This document shows, in pieces, positions 36,145-44,715 of a stretch of DNA of 64,000 bases. Every line of letters starts with the position of its first letter. Positions within the stretch are counted from its first letter, which is position 1. A program made the position numbers and the translations under genes. The notes beneath the pieces are model-generated. The model had not been told where the DNA came from. It made no database searches and was given only the letters and a program-made list of their open reading frames with translations. The stretch is from Candidatus Zixiibacteriota bacterium (GTDB taxonomy: Bacteria > Desulfobacterota > Binatia > UBA9968), in NCBI GenBank assembly GCA_035574315.1, contig DATLYW010000007.1, forward strand, positions 1 to 64,000, given 5' to 3'.

Positions 36145-37827
36145 TCACGCGATCCATTCGGACACCGGCGCCGCCGCCTCCTCCAGCGGCTGGCACACCA
36201 CGTCGACGAGGCTCGGCGCCTCCAGCGCCAGCGCTTCCTTCAGAGCGGGTCCCAGCTCTTCCGGCTCCGTGACGCGCCGGGCGTACATGCCGAAGGCGGC
36301 CGCCACGGCCGCATGGTCGGTCGGCAGAAAGTCCACTCCGAAATAGCGGCCGCCGCAGGTTGCCTTCTGCCCGGCCTTGATCCAGCCGTAGCTCGCGTTT
36401 GAGAGCACGATGAACGTGATCGGCAGCCAGTACCGGATCGCCGTTTCGAGCTCGCCGCAGCTGAAGCCGAAGCTGCCGTCGCCCATGATCGAGACGCACT
36501 TGGCGCCGGGACGCGCCAAGTATGCGCCGATCGCCGCCGGCAGCGAGTAGCCGAGCGCGCCGTGGGCGCGGTTCGAGAGAAAGCGCCGTCCGCTCTGCCG
36601 AAGCGGATAGTAAGCGGCAAAATAGGGGCAGGGCGTGCCGGCGTCGGCGACGATGACGGCATCGGGATCGAGAGTGCGGGCGAGCTCCGCCACCACTCGC
36701 TCGGGGCGGATCGGCTTTTCGGCCGACGCCGCCAGCTCGGAAAACCTGCGAAATTTCCGCTCGCGCGCTTCCCGGACGGGCGTTGGATCGAGCGGTCGGC
36801 GCGTGGTTCCGAGCGCCTCGTCGAGCGCGGCAAGCGCGAGCTTCGCGTCGCCGACCAGCGGCACGTCGACCGGATAATTGGCTCCCATCACGGCGGGGTC
36901 GACGTCGATGTGAATTACTCTGGCCGTTCCCGGCGCCGGGTGGCGCCAGCGCTCGGTCGTCACCGAGCCGGCGCGGCAGCCGACGAAGACGACGAGGTCC
37001 GCGGCGTCGACGATGGCCCGGGTCTCCAACGTTCCTCCGTTCGAGCCGACGACGCCGACCGCCAGCGGGTGGTCCTCGGCGATCGCTCCCTTGCCGCTGA
37101 TGCTGGTCGCGACCGGAATCGAAAGGCGCTCGGCGAGACCGACGATTTCCTGCCCGGCGCCCGAGATCAGCACCCCCCCGCCGCAGATCATCACCGGGCG
37201 CGCCGCGGTCCTCAGAAGCTCGGCGGCCCGTTCGACCAGAACCCGGTCGGGAGCGACGCGGCGCGACGGGCAGCGCCCGAGCGTTGGATCGCCGCGCAGA
37301 TCGTTTCCCTCCACGGGCGCCTTTTGCACGTCGAACGGGAGGCTTACGTGAACCGCTCCCGGCCGCCCGGTCGTCGCCCGGGCGAACGCGGCGCGAAACA
37401 CCCGGGGTATGTCCTCCGCGCGGTCCAGCACCGCGTTCCACTTGGTCACCGGACGCATCAGAGCGCGCTGGTCGAGCTCGGTCAACGCGTAGCGGCCGCG
37501 CGCCGGGACGGAGACATCGCTGTTGATGCAGACGAGCGGTACGGAGGAGTCGTTTGCCTCGACGATCCCCGGCAGCATGTAGGTTACTCCGCCCCCGCTC
37601 GGCCCTTCGCAGACGCCGACCTTACCGGAAACCCGCGCGTACCCGTCGGCCATGTAGCCCGCCGACCGTTCGTCCCGGGCGAGGATATGGCGGATTCCGG
37701 ATGGCCGCCGGGCGAGCGCGTCGTAAAACGGCAGACTCGTGTCGCCGCACAGGCCGAAAAGGATCTCCACGCCGTGGACTCTGAGCATCTCCACGACCGC
37801 TTCGGCACCGCTCAGCTTGTCGTTCAT
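36145..37827 (-). CDS. thiamine pyrophosphate enzyme, acetolactate synthase-like
   Basis: The ATG at 37825-37827 gives 560 residues starting MNDKLSGAEAVVEMLRVHGV. A GTG at 37848 lies within the promoter and is rejected. The activating glutamate is in HILARDERSAGYMADGYARV and the TPP/Mg motif is GDGSF followed by SNASYGW. It resembles acetolactate synthase-like decarboxylases or carboligases and differs strongly from the enzyme at 2652. No ribosome site precedes the ATG and the -10 box ends only eight bases away, so the mRNA may be leaderless. Confidence 0.87.
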   Translation of the reverse strand: MNDKLSGAEAVVEMLRVHGVEILFGLCGDTSLPFYDALARRPSGIRHILARDERSAGYMADGYARVSGKVGVCEGPSGGGVTYMLPGIVEANDSSVPLVCINSDVSVPARGRYALTELDQRALMRPVTKWNAVLDRAEDIPRVFRAAFARATTGRPGAVHVSLPFDVQKAPVEGNDLRGDPTLGRCPSRRVAPDRVLVERAAELLRTAARPVMICGGGVLISGAGQEIVGLAERLSIPVATSISGKGAIAEDHPLAVGVVGSNGGTLETRAIVDAADLVVFVGCRAGSVTTERWRHPAPGTARVIHIDVDPAVMGANYPVDVPLVGDAKLALAALDEALGTTRRPLDPTPVREARERKFRRFSELAASAEKPIRPERVVAELARTLDPDAVIVADAGTPCPYFAAYYPLRQSGRRFLSNRAHGALGYSLPAAIGAYLARPGAKCVSIMGDGSFGFSCGELETAIRYWLPITFIVLSNASYGWIKAGQKATCGGRYFGVDFLPTDHAAVAAAFGMYARRVTEPEELGPALKEALALEAPSLVDVVCQPLEEAAAPVSEWIA

Positions 37828-37834
37828 AGCGCCG

Positions 37835-37864
37835 AACCTAGTCGACACGACCGGGCGCTGTCAA
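37835..37864 (-). promoter_or_regulatory. sigma70-type promoter of a probable leaderless TPP gene
   Basis: On the minus strand TTGACA (37859-37864), 18 bp, TAGGTT (37835-37840). The expected transcript start falls at or next to the ATG (37827). Confidence 0.5.
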
Positions 37865-37899
37865 CGAGCGGTGTCGGCGGGCGAGGGGGAGAAACCGGC

Positions 37900-37928
37900 T
37901 TGACACAGAGGCGCGGATTGATTTAAGT
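37900..37928 (+). promoter_or_regulatory. sigma70-type promoter for the orphan TctC
   Basis: TTGACA (37900-37905), 17 bp, TTAAGT (37923-37928); the ATG is at 38008. It is back-to-back with the promoter at 37835-37864. Confidence 0.5.
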
Positions 37929-38007
37929 GACGGCCCTGTTCAAGCGGCGCCCGATCCACGGATCCGACAACTGGGATAACCGCGTCCCGGCCGGTGGAGG
38001 TGATCCC

Positions 38008-39042
38008 ATGCGGAAAATCGTTGGCTTGTTGTCGTTGTTCCTCGCCGTCGCCCGATCCGGCATCCCGCACGCGGCGGCGGACGATTTTTACAAAGGTAAA
38101 ACCATAAGGCTCCTGATCGGGACCTCGGTCGGAGGGGCGATGGACGACTGGGGGCGCTTCATCGCGCCGCATCTCGGCAGGAACATTCCGGGCGCGCCGG
38201 ACATCGTGGTGCAGAACATGACCGGCGCCGGGACGGTGGTTGCGGCGAACCACGTCTATACCGTGGCCAGGCCCGACGGTTTGACGCTCGGTCTGGTCAA
38301 CCCCGGGATCTACATCGATCAGCTTCTGGGAGCGAAGGAGATCCGGTTCGACTGGCCGAAGTTCTCCTTCATCGGCTCGCCGGAGCAGGTCGATCAGGTC
38401 CTGTTCATCCGTACGGACGCCTACAGGAGCCTCGACGATCTCCGCAAAACTGCCTCCCCGGTAAGGTGCGGCGCCACCGGACGCTCCGGACTGGCTTACT
38501 TTCTGCCGAAGCTGATGGAGGAGGGGCTCGGGCTCAAAATCAACATGGTCGTCGGATATGGAGGCGGCGGCGACATGAACCTGGCGATCGAGAAAGGAGA
38601 GCTGCATTGCCGGGCCGGAACCGTTTCCGCTTACGTTGGCCGCGAGCCCACGCGCACGTGGATCAAGAAAGGCTTCGTGGCCGCCCTGGCCCAGAGCGGC
38701 GCAAAGCGCTATTCGAAGCTGCCCGACGTTCCGACCATCTACGAGTTGATGGAAGCTCATAAGACACCCGACGCGATCAAGCGCGTTGCCAGGGTGCTGC
38801 TTTCCGCGGGCGGTTTTGGCCGTCCGTTCATCGCTCCGCCGGGACTGCCCCCGGAGCGGCTCAAAACCTTGCGGGACGCCTTTACGAAGACCATGCAGGA
38901 TGCGGAGTTTCTCGCCGCAGCGAAAAAAAGGAAATGGGATATAGACGCCACGAGCGGTGAAGAGCTCGAAGCGATGGCCAGAGAAGTCATGGTTCAACCG
39001 CAAGAGGTCATCGAGAGAGTGAAAAAACTGCTGGGAAACTAG
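38008..39042 (+). CDS. orphan TctC/Bug-type binding protein
   Basis: The ATG at 38008 follows GGTGGAGGTG and gives 344 residues with a short signal peptide (KIVGLLSLFLAVARSG...AAA). DDFYKGKTIRLLIGTSVGGA and PGAPDIVVQNMTGAGTVVAA are Bug-family blocks of a divergent branch. No tctA or tctB is adjacent. It is divergent from the TPP enzyme, so it may sense or capture that enzyme's substrate and use a remote TctAB. Confidence 0.85.
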   Translation: MRKIVGLLSLFLAVARSGIPHAAADDFYKGKTIRLLIGTSVGGAMDDWGRFIAPHLGRNIPGAPDIVVQNMTGAGTVVAANHVYTVARPDGLTLGLVNPGIYIDQLLGAKEIRFDWPKFSFIGSPEQVDQVLFIRTDAYRSLDDLRKTASPVRCGATGRSGLAYFLPKLMEEGLGLKINMVVGYGGGGDMNLAIEKGELHCRAGTVSAYVGREPTRTWIKKGFVAALAQSGAKRYSKLPDVPTIYELMEAHKTPDAIKRVARVLLSAGGFGRPFIAPPGLPPERLKTLRDAFTKTMQDAEFLAAAKKRKWDIDATSGEELEAMAREVMVQPQEVIERVKKLLGN

Positions 39043-39361
39043 GCAGCGCCGTTGGCAGCGTGCGCGGCCCGGCGTCTTTCGTTCGCGCCGCGCTTCGCTC
39101 GGCGGCGTGCGGCAGCTGACGCACCCCTTTTCCGGTTTTTTCGTTTGTGCCCGTCTTCGGTCCCCGGTCGCCGGTCGCATCTTTCGGCACCTCCTCTCAA
39201 GTGCGTCTTAAAAGAAACACTCACTGTTCACTCGCTCAACAAAGTTGTCCGCGCCGTTTCGAAAAAGCCCGCTGAATCAAGGCCTTGGGTTTGTGGCATT
39301 TCTCTTGCGTGTTCGCCTCGTCACCGGTGTCGAACGCCATGAAGGATTGCCTCGGACAACG
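39043..39361. other. 319-bp intergenic region
   Basis: It holds words such as GTCTTCGGTCCCCGGTCGCC near 39150 and an AT-richer stretch with the -24/-12 promoter candidate at 39294-39308. No credible gene. Confidence 0.5.
39294..39308 (+). promoter_or_regulatory. candidate sigma54 (-24/-12) promoter
   Basis: TGGCAT (39294-39299) and TTGC (39305-39308) place GG and GC exactly ten bases apart, as required by RpoN. The next gene starts about 54 bp downstream at 39362. An activator site was not identified. Confidence 0.45.
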
Positions 39362-39571
39362 ATGCGCCACGAGCTTTACAAAGGCTACCACATCACCGTG
39401 ACCGCACGGTTCATCGACGAGCACAAGCTGTGGACCGCGATGGTGACGCTCTACTCCCCGGGAAACGTTTTCAAACGACTCTACAACCCCGACGAGCGGT
39501 TCGGTGACCCCGACGAGGCGGAAAGACGCGGCCTCGAAGCCGCTCGCGCGTGGATCGACAGCCAGAGCTGA
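39362..39571 (+). CDS. small hypothetical protein, 69 residues
   Basis: The ATG at 39362 opens MRHELYKGYHITVTARFIDE and the frame ends EAARAWIDSQS. The sequence looks like a small alpha/beta protein with alternating hydrophobic residues, as in short uncharacterised beta-sheet proteins. Upstream in-frame codons would add an unlikely N-terminus. No ribosome site is obvious. The possible sigma54 promoter upstream supports expression. Confidence 0.5.
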   Translation: MRHELYKGYHITVTARFIDEHKLWTAMVTLYSPGNVFKRLYNPDERFGDPDEAERRGLEAARAWIDSQS

Positions 39572-39830
39572 CGTCCGCGCAGGGACGACTCGGATCGGAT
39601 GCGGTCCGACGAACCTCTGAAGCTCCACTCCTTCGCCGACCTCTCGCCCGGCGACAGCCTCTTGCTCCGGGATTTTCTGCGGCCACTGCGCGCCGCATGC
39701 AATCCGGCCGCTCTCATTGCGTCATGAACCCCTCTCGTCCCTCCTGGGATGTCGGGCCGACACGTTGTATAACCTTAGAGTGCCGCTTGCCCGCCGGATG
39801 CGGCCGGGCGAGCGAAGGAGGCGGCGAGCC

Positions 39831-41477
39831 ATGGCGATTCATCCCCTGGCGGGCAAACCGGCGCCCGCCGACCTTCTGATCGACGTCGAAAGCATCGAGC
39901 GCGCCTACTACGAGCGCAAGCCGGACGTCGGCGACCCGCAACAGCTGGTGCTCTTCGGCACGAGCGGCCATCGGGGCAGCCCGCTGGACGGCACGCTCAA
40001 CGAAGCGCACGTTCTCGCGATCACGCAGGCGATCTGCGAGCACCGCGCGGGGCGCGGGATCACCGGACCGCTGTTCATGGGCAAGGATACGCATGCGGTT
40101 TCCGGGCCGGCGCAAATGACCGCTTTGGAGGTTCTCGCCGCCAACGGAGTGGAAACCGTGATCCAGAGCGGCGGGGGCTTCACACCCACGCCCGCGGTCT
40201 CCCGGGCAATCCTCGAGCACAACCGCGGCCGGAGCACGGCGCCGGCCGACGGAATCGTGGTGACGCCATCGCACAATCCCCCGCGCGACGGCGGATTCAA
40301 GTACAATCCGCCGAGCGGCGGTCCCGCCGACACCGACGTCACCGACTGGATTCAGCGCCGCGCCAACGATCTGCTGCGCGGCGGCAATCGAGAAGTCAGG
40401 CGGATCTCCTACGCCGCGGCGCTGAAGGCGCCGACCACCCACGAGGCGGACTTGCTCGGCCCCTACGTCGAGGATCTGGCGAACGTGGTCGACCTCGCGG
40501 CGATCCGCGCCGCGGGCGTGCGCATCGGCATCGATCCGCTGGGCGGGGCGGCGCTTCCGTACTGGCGCCGGATCGCCGAGCGTTATCGTCTGAACCTCGA
40601 GGTCGTGAACGACCGGATCGATCCGACCTTCAGCTTCATGACCGTCGACCACGACGGAAAAATCCGGATGGACTGCTCCAGCCCCTACGCCATGGCGCGG
40701 CTGCTGGACCTCAAGGACCGCTTTCAGGTCGCGATCGGGAACGATGCCGACGCCGACCGCCACGGCATCGTCACGCCGTCGTCGGGGCTGATGAACCCGA
40801 ACCACTATCTCGCAGTGGCGATCCATTATCTGCTCACCCATCGGCCCCGGTGGGATCCCCGAGCCGCCGTCGGCAAGACGCTCGTGAGCAGCTCGTTGAT
40901 CGACCGGGTCGTCGAGCGGCTGGGGCGGCGGCTTTTCGAGGTGCCCGTCGGCTTCAAGTGGTTTTCCGACGGGCTCCACGGCGGCTCGCTCTGCTTCGGC
41001 GGCGAGGAGAGCGCGGGGGCGTCGTTCCTCCGCATGGACGGCTCGGTCTGGACCACGGACAAGGACGGAATCATTCTCGGGCTGCTCGCGGCCGAGATCA
41101 TCGCCGTGACCGGTCGCGACGCGGCGAGCTGGTACGAGGAGCTTGCCCGCGAGCTGGGCCGGCCCTTTTACGCGCGCGCCGATCTGCCCGCGACCGCAGC
41201 GCAAAAAAGGGCGCTGCAGAAGATCCGACCCGAGGCGCTGGCCGCCGACAGTCTTGCCGGCGAGCCGGTGGTGGCCAAGCTCACGCGCGCGCCGGGAAAC
41301 GGCGCCGAAATCGGCGGCCTGAAGGTCGTTGCCCGCTCGGGCTGGTTCGCCGTGCGTCCCTCGGGCACGGAAGACCTCTGCAAGGTGTACGCTGAAAGCC
41401 TGCGCTCGGCCGATCACCTGCGAGAGATCCAGGAAGAAGCGATGAAGATCGTACAGGCGGTTTTTGCCATGGCTTGA
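39831..41477 (+). CDS. pgm: phosphoglucomutase, alpha-D-glucose-phosphate specific
   Basis: The ATG at 39831 follows GAAGGAGG and gives 548 residues, the usual length. The phosphoserine loop is TPSHNPP with S147, the metal loop [10 protein letters not shown], the sugar loop GGEESAG, and the phosphate-binding RPSGTED lies near the C-terminus. It interconverts glucose 1- and 6-phosphate. With the debranching-type enzyme at 54851 it points to glycogen or related glucan metabolism, although the two are 13 kb apart. Confidence 0.95.
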   Translation: MAIHPLAGKPAPADLLIDVESIERAYYERKPDVGDPQQLVLFGTSGHRGSPLDGTLNEAHVLAITQAICEHRAGRGITGPLFMGKDTHAVSGPAQMTALEVLAANGVETVIQSGGGFTPTPAVSRAILEHNRGRSTAPADGIVVTPSHNPPRDGGFKYNPPSGGPADTDVTDWIQRRANDLLRGGNREVRRISYAAALKAPTTHEADLLGPYVEDLANVVDLAAIRAAGVRIGIDPLGGAALPYWRRIAERYRLNLEVVNDRIDPTFSFMTVDHDGKIRMDCSSPYAMARLLDLKDRFQVAIGNDADADRHGIVTPSSGLMNPNHYLAVAIHYLLTHRPRWDPRAAVGKTLVSSSLIDRVVERLGRRLFEVPVGFKWFSDGLHGGSLCFGGEESAGASFLRMDGSVWTTDKDGIILGLLAAEIIAVTGRDAASWYEELARELGRPFYARADLPATAAQKRALQKIRPEALAADSLAGEPVVAKLTRAPGNGAEIGGLKVVARSGWFAVRPSGTEDLCKVYAESLRSADHLREIQEEAMKIVQAVFAMA

Positions 41478-41481
41478 AAGA

Positions 41482-41668
41482 AAAACCGTTCAAGCCGTTC
41501 CAACCGTTCGATCGCTGCGCTCCGTTCGAGCCGAAAGGCAGCCTTCGGCGGTCGTTCAAAACGGTCAAGCCGTCCGGCGCCGGGAGGCGCCGGGTGCAGC
41601 CGTGCCGCTTCTCGGTCTTCGGTCCGCCGTCTTCACCTCGAACTTCGAACCTCGAACCGTTTTTCGCT
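41482..41668. repeat. dispersed GTTCAA/TTGAAC repeat, full copy
   Basis: ACCGTTCAAGCCGTTCCAAC opens the unit. A degenerate hairpin (GGCAGCCTTCGGCGGTC) follows, then GGTCAAGCCGTCCGGCGCCG and a closing run ACTTCGAACCTCGAACCGTT. It fills the gap between the convergent pgm and formate-THF ligase genes. Confidence 0.85.
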
Positions 41669-41670
41669 TT

Positions 41671-43299
41671 CTATAACCCTCGGATCGTGCCGTCTTCGGC
41701 CACGCTCATCGCCGTCGCGTGGGGGGTTTTCGGCAGTCCCGGCATCAGCATCATGTTGCCGGCGACGGCCACGATGAAGCCGGCCCCGCTCGCAAGGTGA
41801 ACGTCGGTGATGGTCAGCGTCCAGCCCCTCGGCGCGCCGAGCTTCCTGGGATCGTCGGACAGGGAATACTGCGTCTTGGCGATGCAGACCGGAAGTCTCC
41901 CGAACCCGAGGTCGGAAAGCATTTTCAGCTTTGCCCGCGCCTCCGCCCTGTAATCGACCGAGGTCGCGCCGTAGACTTCGGTTGCGATGACCGCGATCTT
42001 CTCCTCGGGCGCGAGCTCCGGGGTGTAGAGCGGCCTTACGCCGTCCGGGTCGGCTCGATCCGCCGCGGCGACCGCTTTGGCGGCGAGCTCGACGGCGCCC
42101 TGGCCGCCGCGGCGGAAGCAATCAGCGACCGCGAACTCGACCCCAAGACCCTCGCAAAAGCGGCCGACCGCGCGGATGCCCGACTCCTCGTCGCCGGCGA
42201 ACCGATTGAGGGCGGCCACCACGGGCAACCCGAAGCGGCGGAGAACGGCGACGTGACCGGCGAGGTTCTCGAAGCCGGCCTCGAGCGCGGCGGCGCCGCC
42301 TCGATCTCCGCCCTGATGGCGCAAGCCGCGGAGCGTCGTCACGAGGACCGCGGCCGACGGTTTGAAGCCGGATGCCGGCATGACCAGGTGGACATACTTC
42401 TCCACTCCGAGGTCCGCCGCGAATCCGGTCTCGTTGACCACGTATTCCGCCAGGTCGAGCGCCAGGCGCTGCGCGATGACGCTGCTCGTGCCGTGCGCGA
42501 TGTTGGCGAACGGCCCCGCATGGATCAGCGCCGGCGCGCGCTCGGTCGTCTGCACGAGGTTGGGCAGCAGGGCGTCGTTGAGCAGAACCGCCATCGCCCC
42601 CGACGCCTTGAGATCGGCCGCCCGGACGGGCCGTCCGTCGCGGCCCAGAGCGACGGTCACGGCGGCGAGCCTTCGATCCAGATCGGCCCGCGACGCGGCG
42701 AGCGCCAGGACGGCCATGATTTCGGAAGCCGCCGTGATCACGAAGCGCGACCGCCGCGCTGTTTTTCCTCCCAGGCCGATCATCACCTCGCGCAGCGCGC
42801 GGTCGTTCATGTCGACCGTGCGCGGCCAGAAGACGCGCTCGGGATCGATGCCCAGCTCGTTGCCGTGATAGAGGTGCGCGTCCGTCATCGCCGCGAGCAG
42901 ATTGTGCGCCGCGGCGACGGCATGCTTGTCGCCCGTGAAATGGAGGTTGATCTTATCGGCCGGGAGAACCTGCGACCGCCCGCCGCCCGTGGCGCCCCCC
43001 TTGATGCCGAAGACGGGACCGAGCGACGGCTCGCGCAGCGTGACGATGCTCTTCTTGCCGATTGCCCGGAGAGCCTGGGCGAGGCCGATCGAAACGAGCG
43101 TCTTGCCCTCGCCGTGGGCGTCCGGAGTCGTCGCCGTGACGAGGAGCAGCTTGCCGCGAGCGGCGGTCCCGGGCGGTGGCACCCGGCTCAAGCGAACCTT
43201 GGCCGCGTAGCGGCCGTAAGGCTCGATCTCCTCGCCGCCGAGACCCAGCGCGGCGGCGACTTCGGTGATGGGAAGAAGCTCTGGGTTGTCTCCCGCCAT
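41671..43299 (-). CDS. fhs: formate-tetrahydrofolate ligase
   Basis: This 542-residue enzyme begins MAGDNPELLPITEVAAALGL. The P-loop-like ATP site is DAHGEGKTLVSIGL, with LREPSLGPVFGIKGGATGGG and PADKINLHFTGD as further hallmark blocks. It makes 10-formyl-THF from formate and ATP for C1 metabolism. It is about 15 residues shorter than typical. No fold, metF or other Wood-Ljungdahl genes are adjacent, so a general C1 or formate-assimilation role is more likely than acetogenesis. Confidence 0.95.
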   Translation of the reverse strand: MAGDNPELLPITEVAAALGLGGEEIEPYGRYAAKVRLSRVPPPGTAARGKLLLVTATTPDAHGEGKTLVSIGLAQALRAIGKKSIVTLREPSLGPVFGIKGGATGGGRSQVLPADKINLHFTGDKHAVAAAHNLLAAMTDAHLYHGNELGIDPERVFWPRTVDMNDRALREVMIGLGGKTARRSRFVITAASEIMAVLALAASRADLDRRLAAVTVALGRDGRPVRAADLKASGAMAVLLNDALLPNLVQTTERAPALIHAGPFANIAHGTSSVIAQRLALDLAEYVVNETGFAADLGVEKYVHLVMPASGFKPSAAVLVTTLRGLRHQGGDRGGAAALEAGFENLAGHVAVLRRFGLPVVAALNRFAGDEESGIRAVGRFCEGLGVEFAVADCFRRGGQGAVELAAKAVAAADRADPDGVRPLYTPELAPEEKIAVIATEVYGATSVDYRAEARAKLKMLSDLGFGRLPVCIAKTQYSLSDDPRKLGAPRGWTLTITDVHLASGAGFIVAVAGNMMLMPGLPKTPHATAMSVAEDGTIRGL

Positions 43300-43647
43300 C
43301 TTTTCCGACCGCCCGTTGAATAGCGCAATTCATGCGCCGTTGTCCACACCGGGGACGATCGAGGCGACGCGCGCTGCGGTCCACGACGGGCTGGCGGAAA
43401 GGGATGGCCGGAGGACCGCTGCGCCTGGAAAATCGCCCGCAGCAGGACGCCACGGCGCGGAACGGAAGCGCGAGCACTTCGCCGATCGCGTTGACTATGG
43501 CGCTGATCACGCCGCCGTTGCCGTGGCCCTCCCCAGGTGCTTTTCCCCCAAAGGTCTTATGGACATTTTTTCCGCCGGCCGCTATGAAGCTTCAGGGCTC
43601 CGGCCTTCAGCGGTCCGGGGCAATCTCTGGTTCCGGGAGAAGCCAAT
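43300..43647. other. 348-bp divergent intergenic region
   Basis: It separates fhs from an exported methyltransferase. A minus-strand frame from 43510 begins with a helix-like hydrophobic stretch (ISAIVNAIGEVLALPFRAVA) but then runs deep into fhs, so it is not called. No clear promoter or terminator was seen. Confidence 0.4.
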
Positions 43648-44469
43648 ATGAAAACACCGCAGCTTCGATGGCGTGTGCTGCTTTCGGCGTGGCTGTCCGT
43701 CTTTCTTGCTTGCGGGCCGGTCCTGGCCCAGCCGGCGAAGCCGTACGAGCCTCAGGTCGGGCAGGAAGGAAAAGACGTCGTCTGGGTGCCGACGCCACAG
43801 GCCCTGGTCGAAAAGATGCTCGACATGGCGAAGGTCACCGCCAAGGACTATGTCATCGACCTCGGCTCGGGCGACGGCCGCACGGTAATCGCCGCAGCCA
43901 AACGCGGCGCACGCGCTCACGGGATCGAGTACAACCCCGACATGGTCGAGCTTTCCAGGCGCAACGCCGCCAGGGAAGGCGTGAGCGACCGGGCGACCTT
44001 CGAGCAGGCCGATCTCTTCGAGAGCGACTTCTCGCAGGCGACCGTGATCACGATGTTTCTGCTCTCGAGCATCAACCTCAAGCTGAGGCCGAAAATCCTC
44101 GACCTCAAGCCCGGAACGCGGATCGTCTCCAACACCTTCGACATGGGAGAGTGGAAGGCCGACGAGACCGGCACGGCCAGCGGCTGCAACGACTGGTGCA
44201 CGGCCTTTCTCTGGATCGTCCCCGCCAAGGTGGGCGGCACCTGGAAGCTGCCGCAGGGCGAGCTCACGCTCAAGCAGACTTTTCAGATGATCTCGGGAAC
44301 GCTGCGGTCCGGCAACACGGTGACGCCGGTGAGCGGCCGGCTCGACGGCGATCGCATCACGTTCACCGCGGGAAAGGCCCGCTACACCGGCCGTGTGAGC
44401 GGCAACAGCATGGAGGGCTCGGTCCAGGGAGCCCGAAGCGGGAGCTGGAGCGCAAGTCGAGCGCGCTAG
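43648..44469 (+). CDS. class I SAM-dependent methyltransferase with signal peptide
   Basis: The 273-residue protein begins with a signal-like segment (RWRVLLSAWLSVFLACGPVLA) before the catalytic domain. SAM motif I is VIDLGSGDG at about 69-77 and the post-I acidic residue is in HGIEYNPDMVELS. A beta-rich C-terminal part (SGTLRSGNTVTPVSGRLDGD) follows. Export of a SAM-dependent enzyme is unexpected, so the segment may be a membrane anchor. Substrate unknown. Confidence 0.8.
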   Translation: MKTPQLRWRVLLSAWLSVFLACGPVLAQPAKPYEPQVGQEGKDVVWVPTPQALVEKMLDMAKVTAKDYVIDLGSGDGRTVIAAAKRGARAHGIEYNPDMVELSRRNAAREGVSDRATFEQADLFESDFSQATVITMFLLSSINLKLRPKILDLKPGTRIVSNTFDMGEWKADETGTASGCNDWCTAFLWIVPAKVGGTWKLPQGELTLKQTFQMISGTLRSGNTVTPVSGRLDGDRITFTAGKARYTGRVSGNSMEGSVQGARSGSWSASRAR

Positions 44470-44486
44470 CCGCCGCGGTCTGAAAA

Positions 44487-44647
44487 GTTCAAACGGTTCA
44501 AGCGTTCGACCGTTGCGCTCCGTTGGAGCCGAAAGACCGCCTTCGGCGGTCGTTCAAACCGGTCAAGCCGTCCGGCGCCGGAAGGTGCCGGGTGAGATCG
44601 TGCCGGCCGTCGGTCTTCACTTCGAACCTCGAACTTCGAACCGTTTT
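44487..44647. repeat. dispersed GTTCAA/TTGAAC repeat, best full copy
   Basis: It begins GTTCAAACGGTTCAAGCG and contains a perfect hairpin GACCGCC-TTC-GGCGGTC (44535-44551). CGTTCAAACCGGTCAAGCCG follows, and it closes with ACTTCGAACCTCGAACTTCG. It lies between convergent genes, where the hairpin could act as a bidirectional terminator. Confidence 0.85.
44535..44551. terminator. candidate bidirectional terminator hairpin within the repeat
   Basis: A 7-bp perfect GC-rich stem with a 3-base loop between the convergent methyltransferase and dehydrogenase genes. The U-tract is poor on either strand (CTTTCGG on the minus strand), so intrinsic termination is only possible, not shown. Confidence 0.3.
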
Positions 44648-44715
44648 CAGCCGACACACACGGAGCGCGGCAGGAACGCAAGGCCTCGGGCCTTCAACGC
44701 CGCGCCCCGGCCGCT

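Noticed and set aside
39599..39727. 42-codon plus-strand frame before pgm ([19 protein letters not shown]...)
   Set aside because: It has an ATG and stop but no ribosome site and no family mark, so it cannot be separated from chance.
42953..43510. Minus-strand frame with a hydrophobic start upstream of fhs
   Set aside because: It overlaps fhs by almost 350 bp in another frame, and the lower part is a shadow. The short hydrophobic start alone is not enough.
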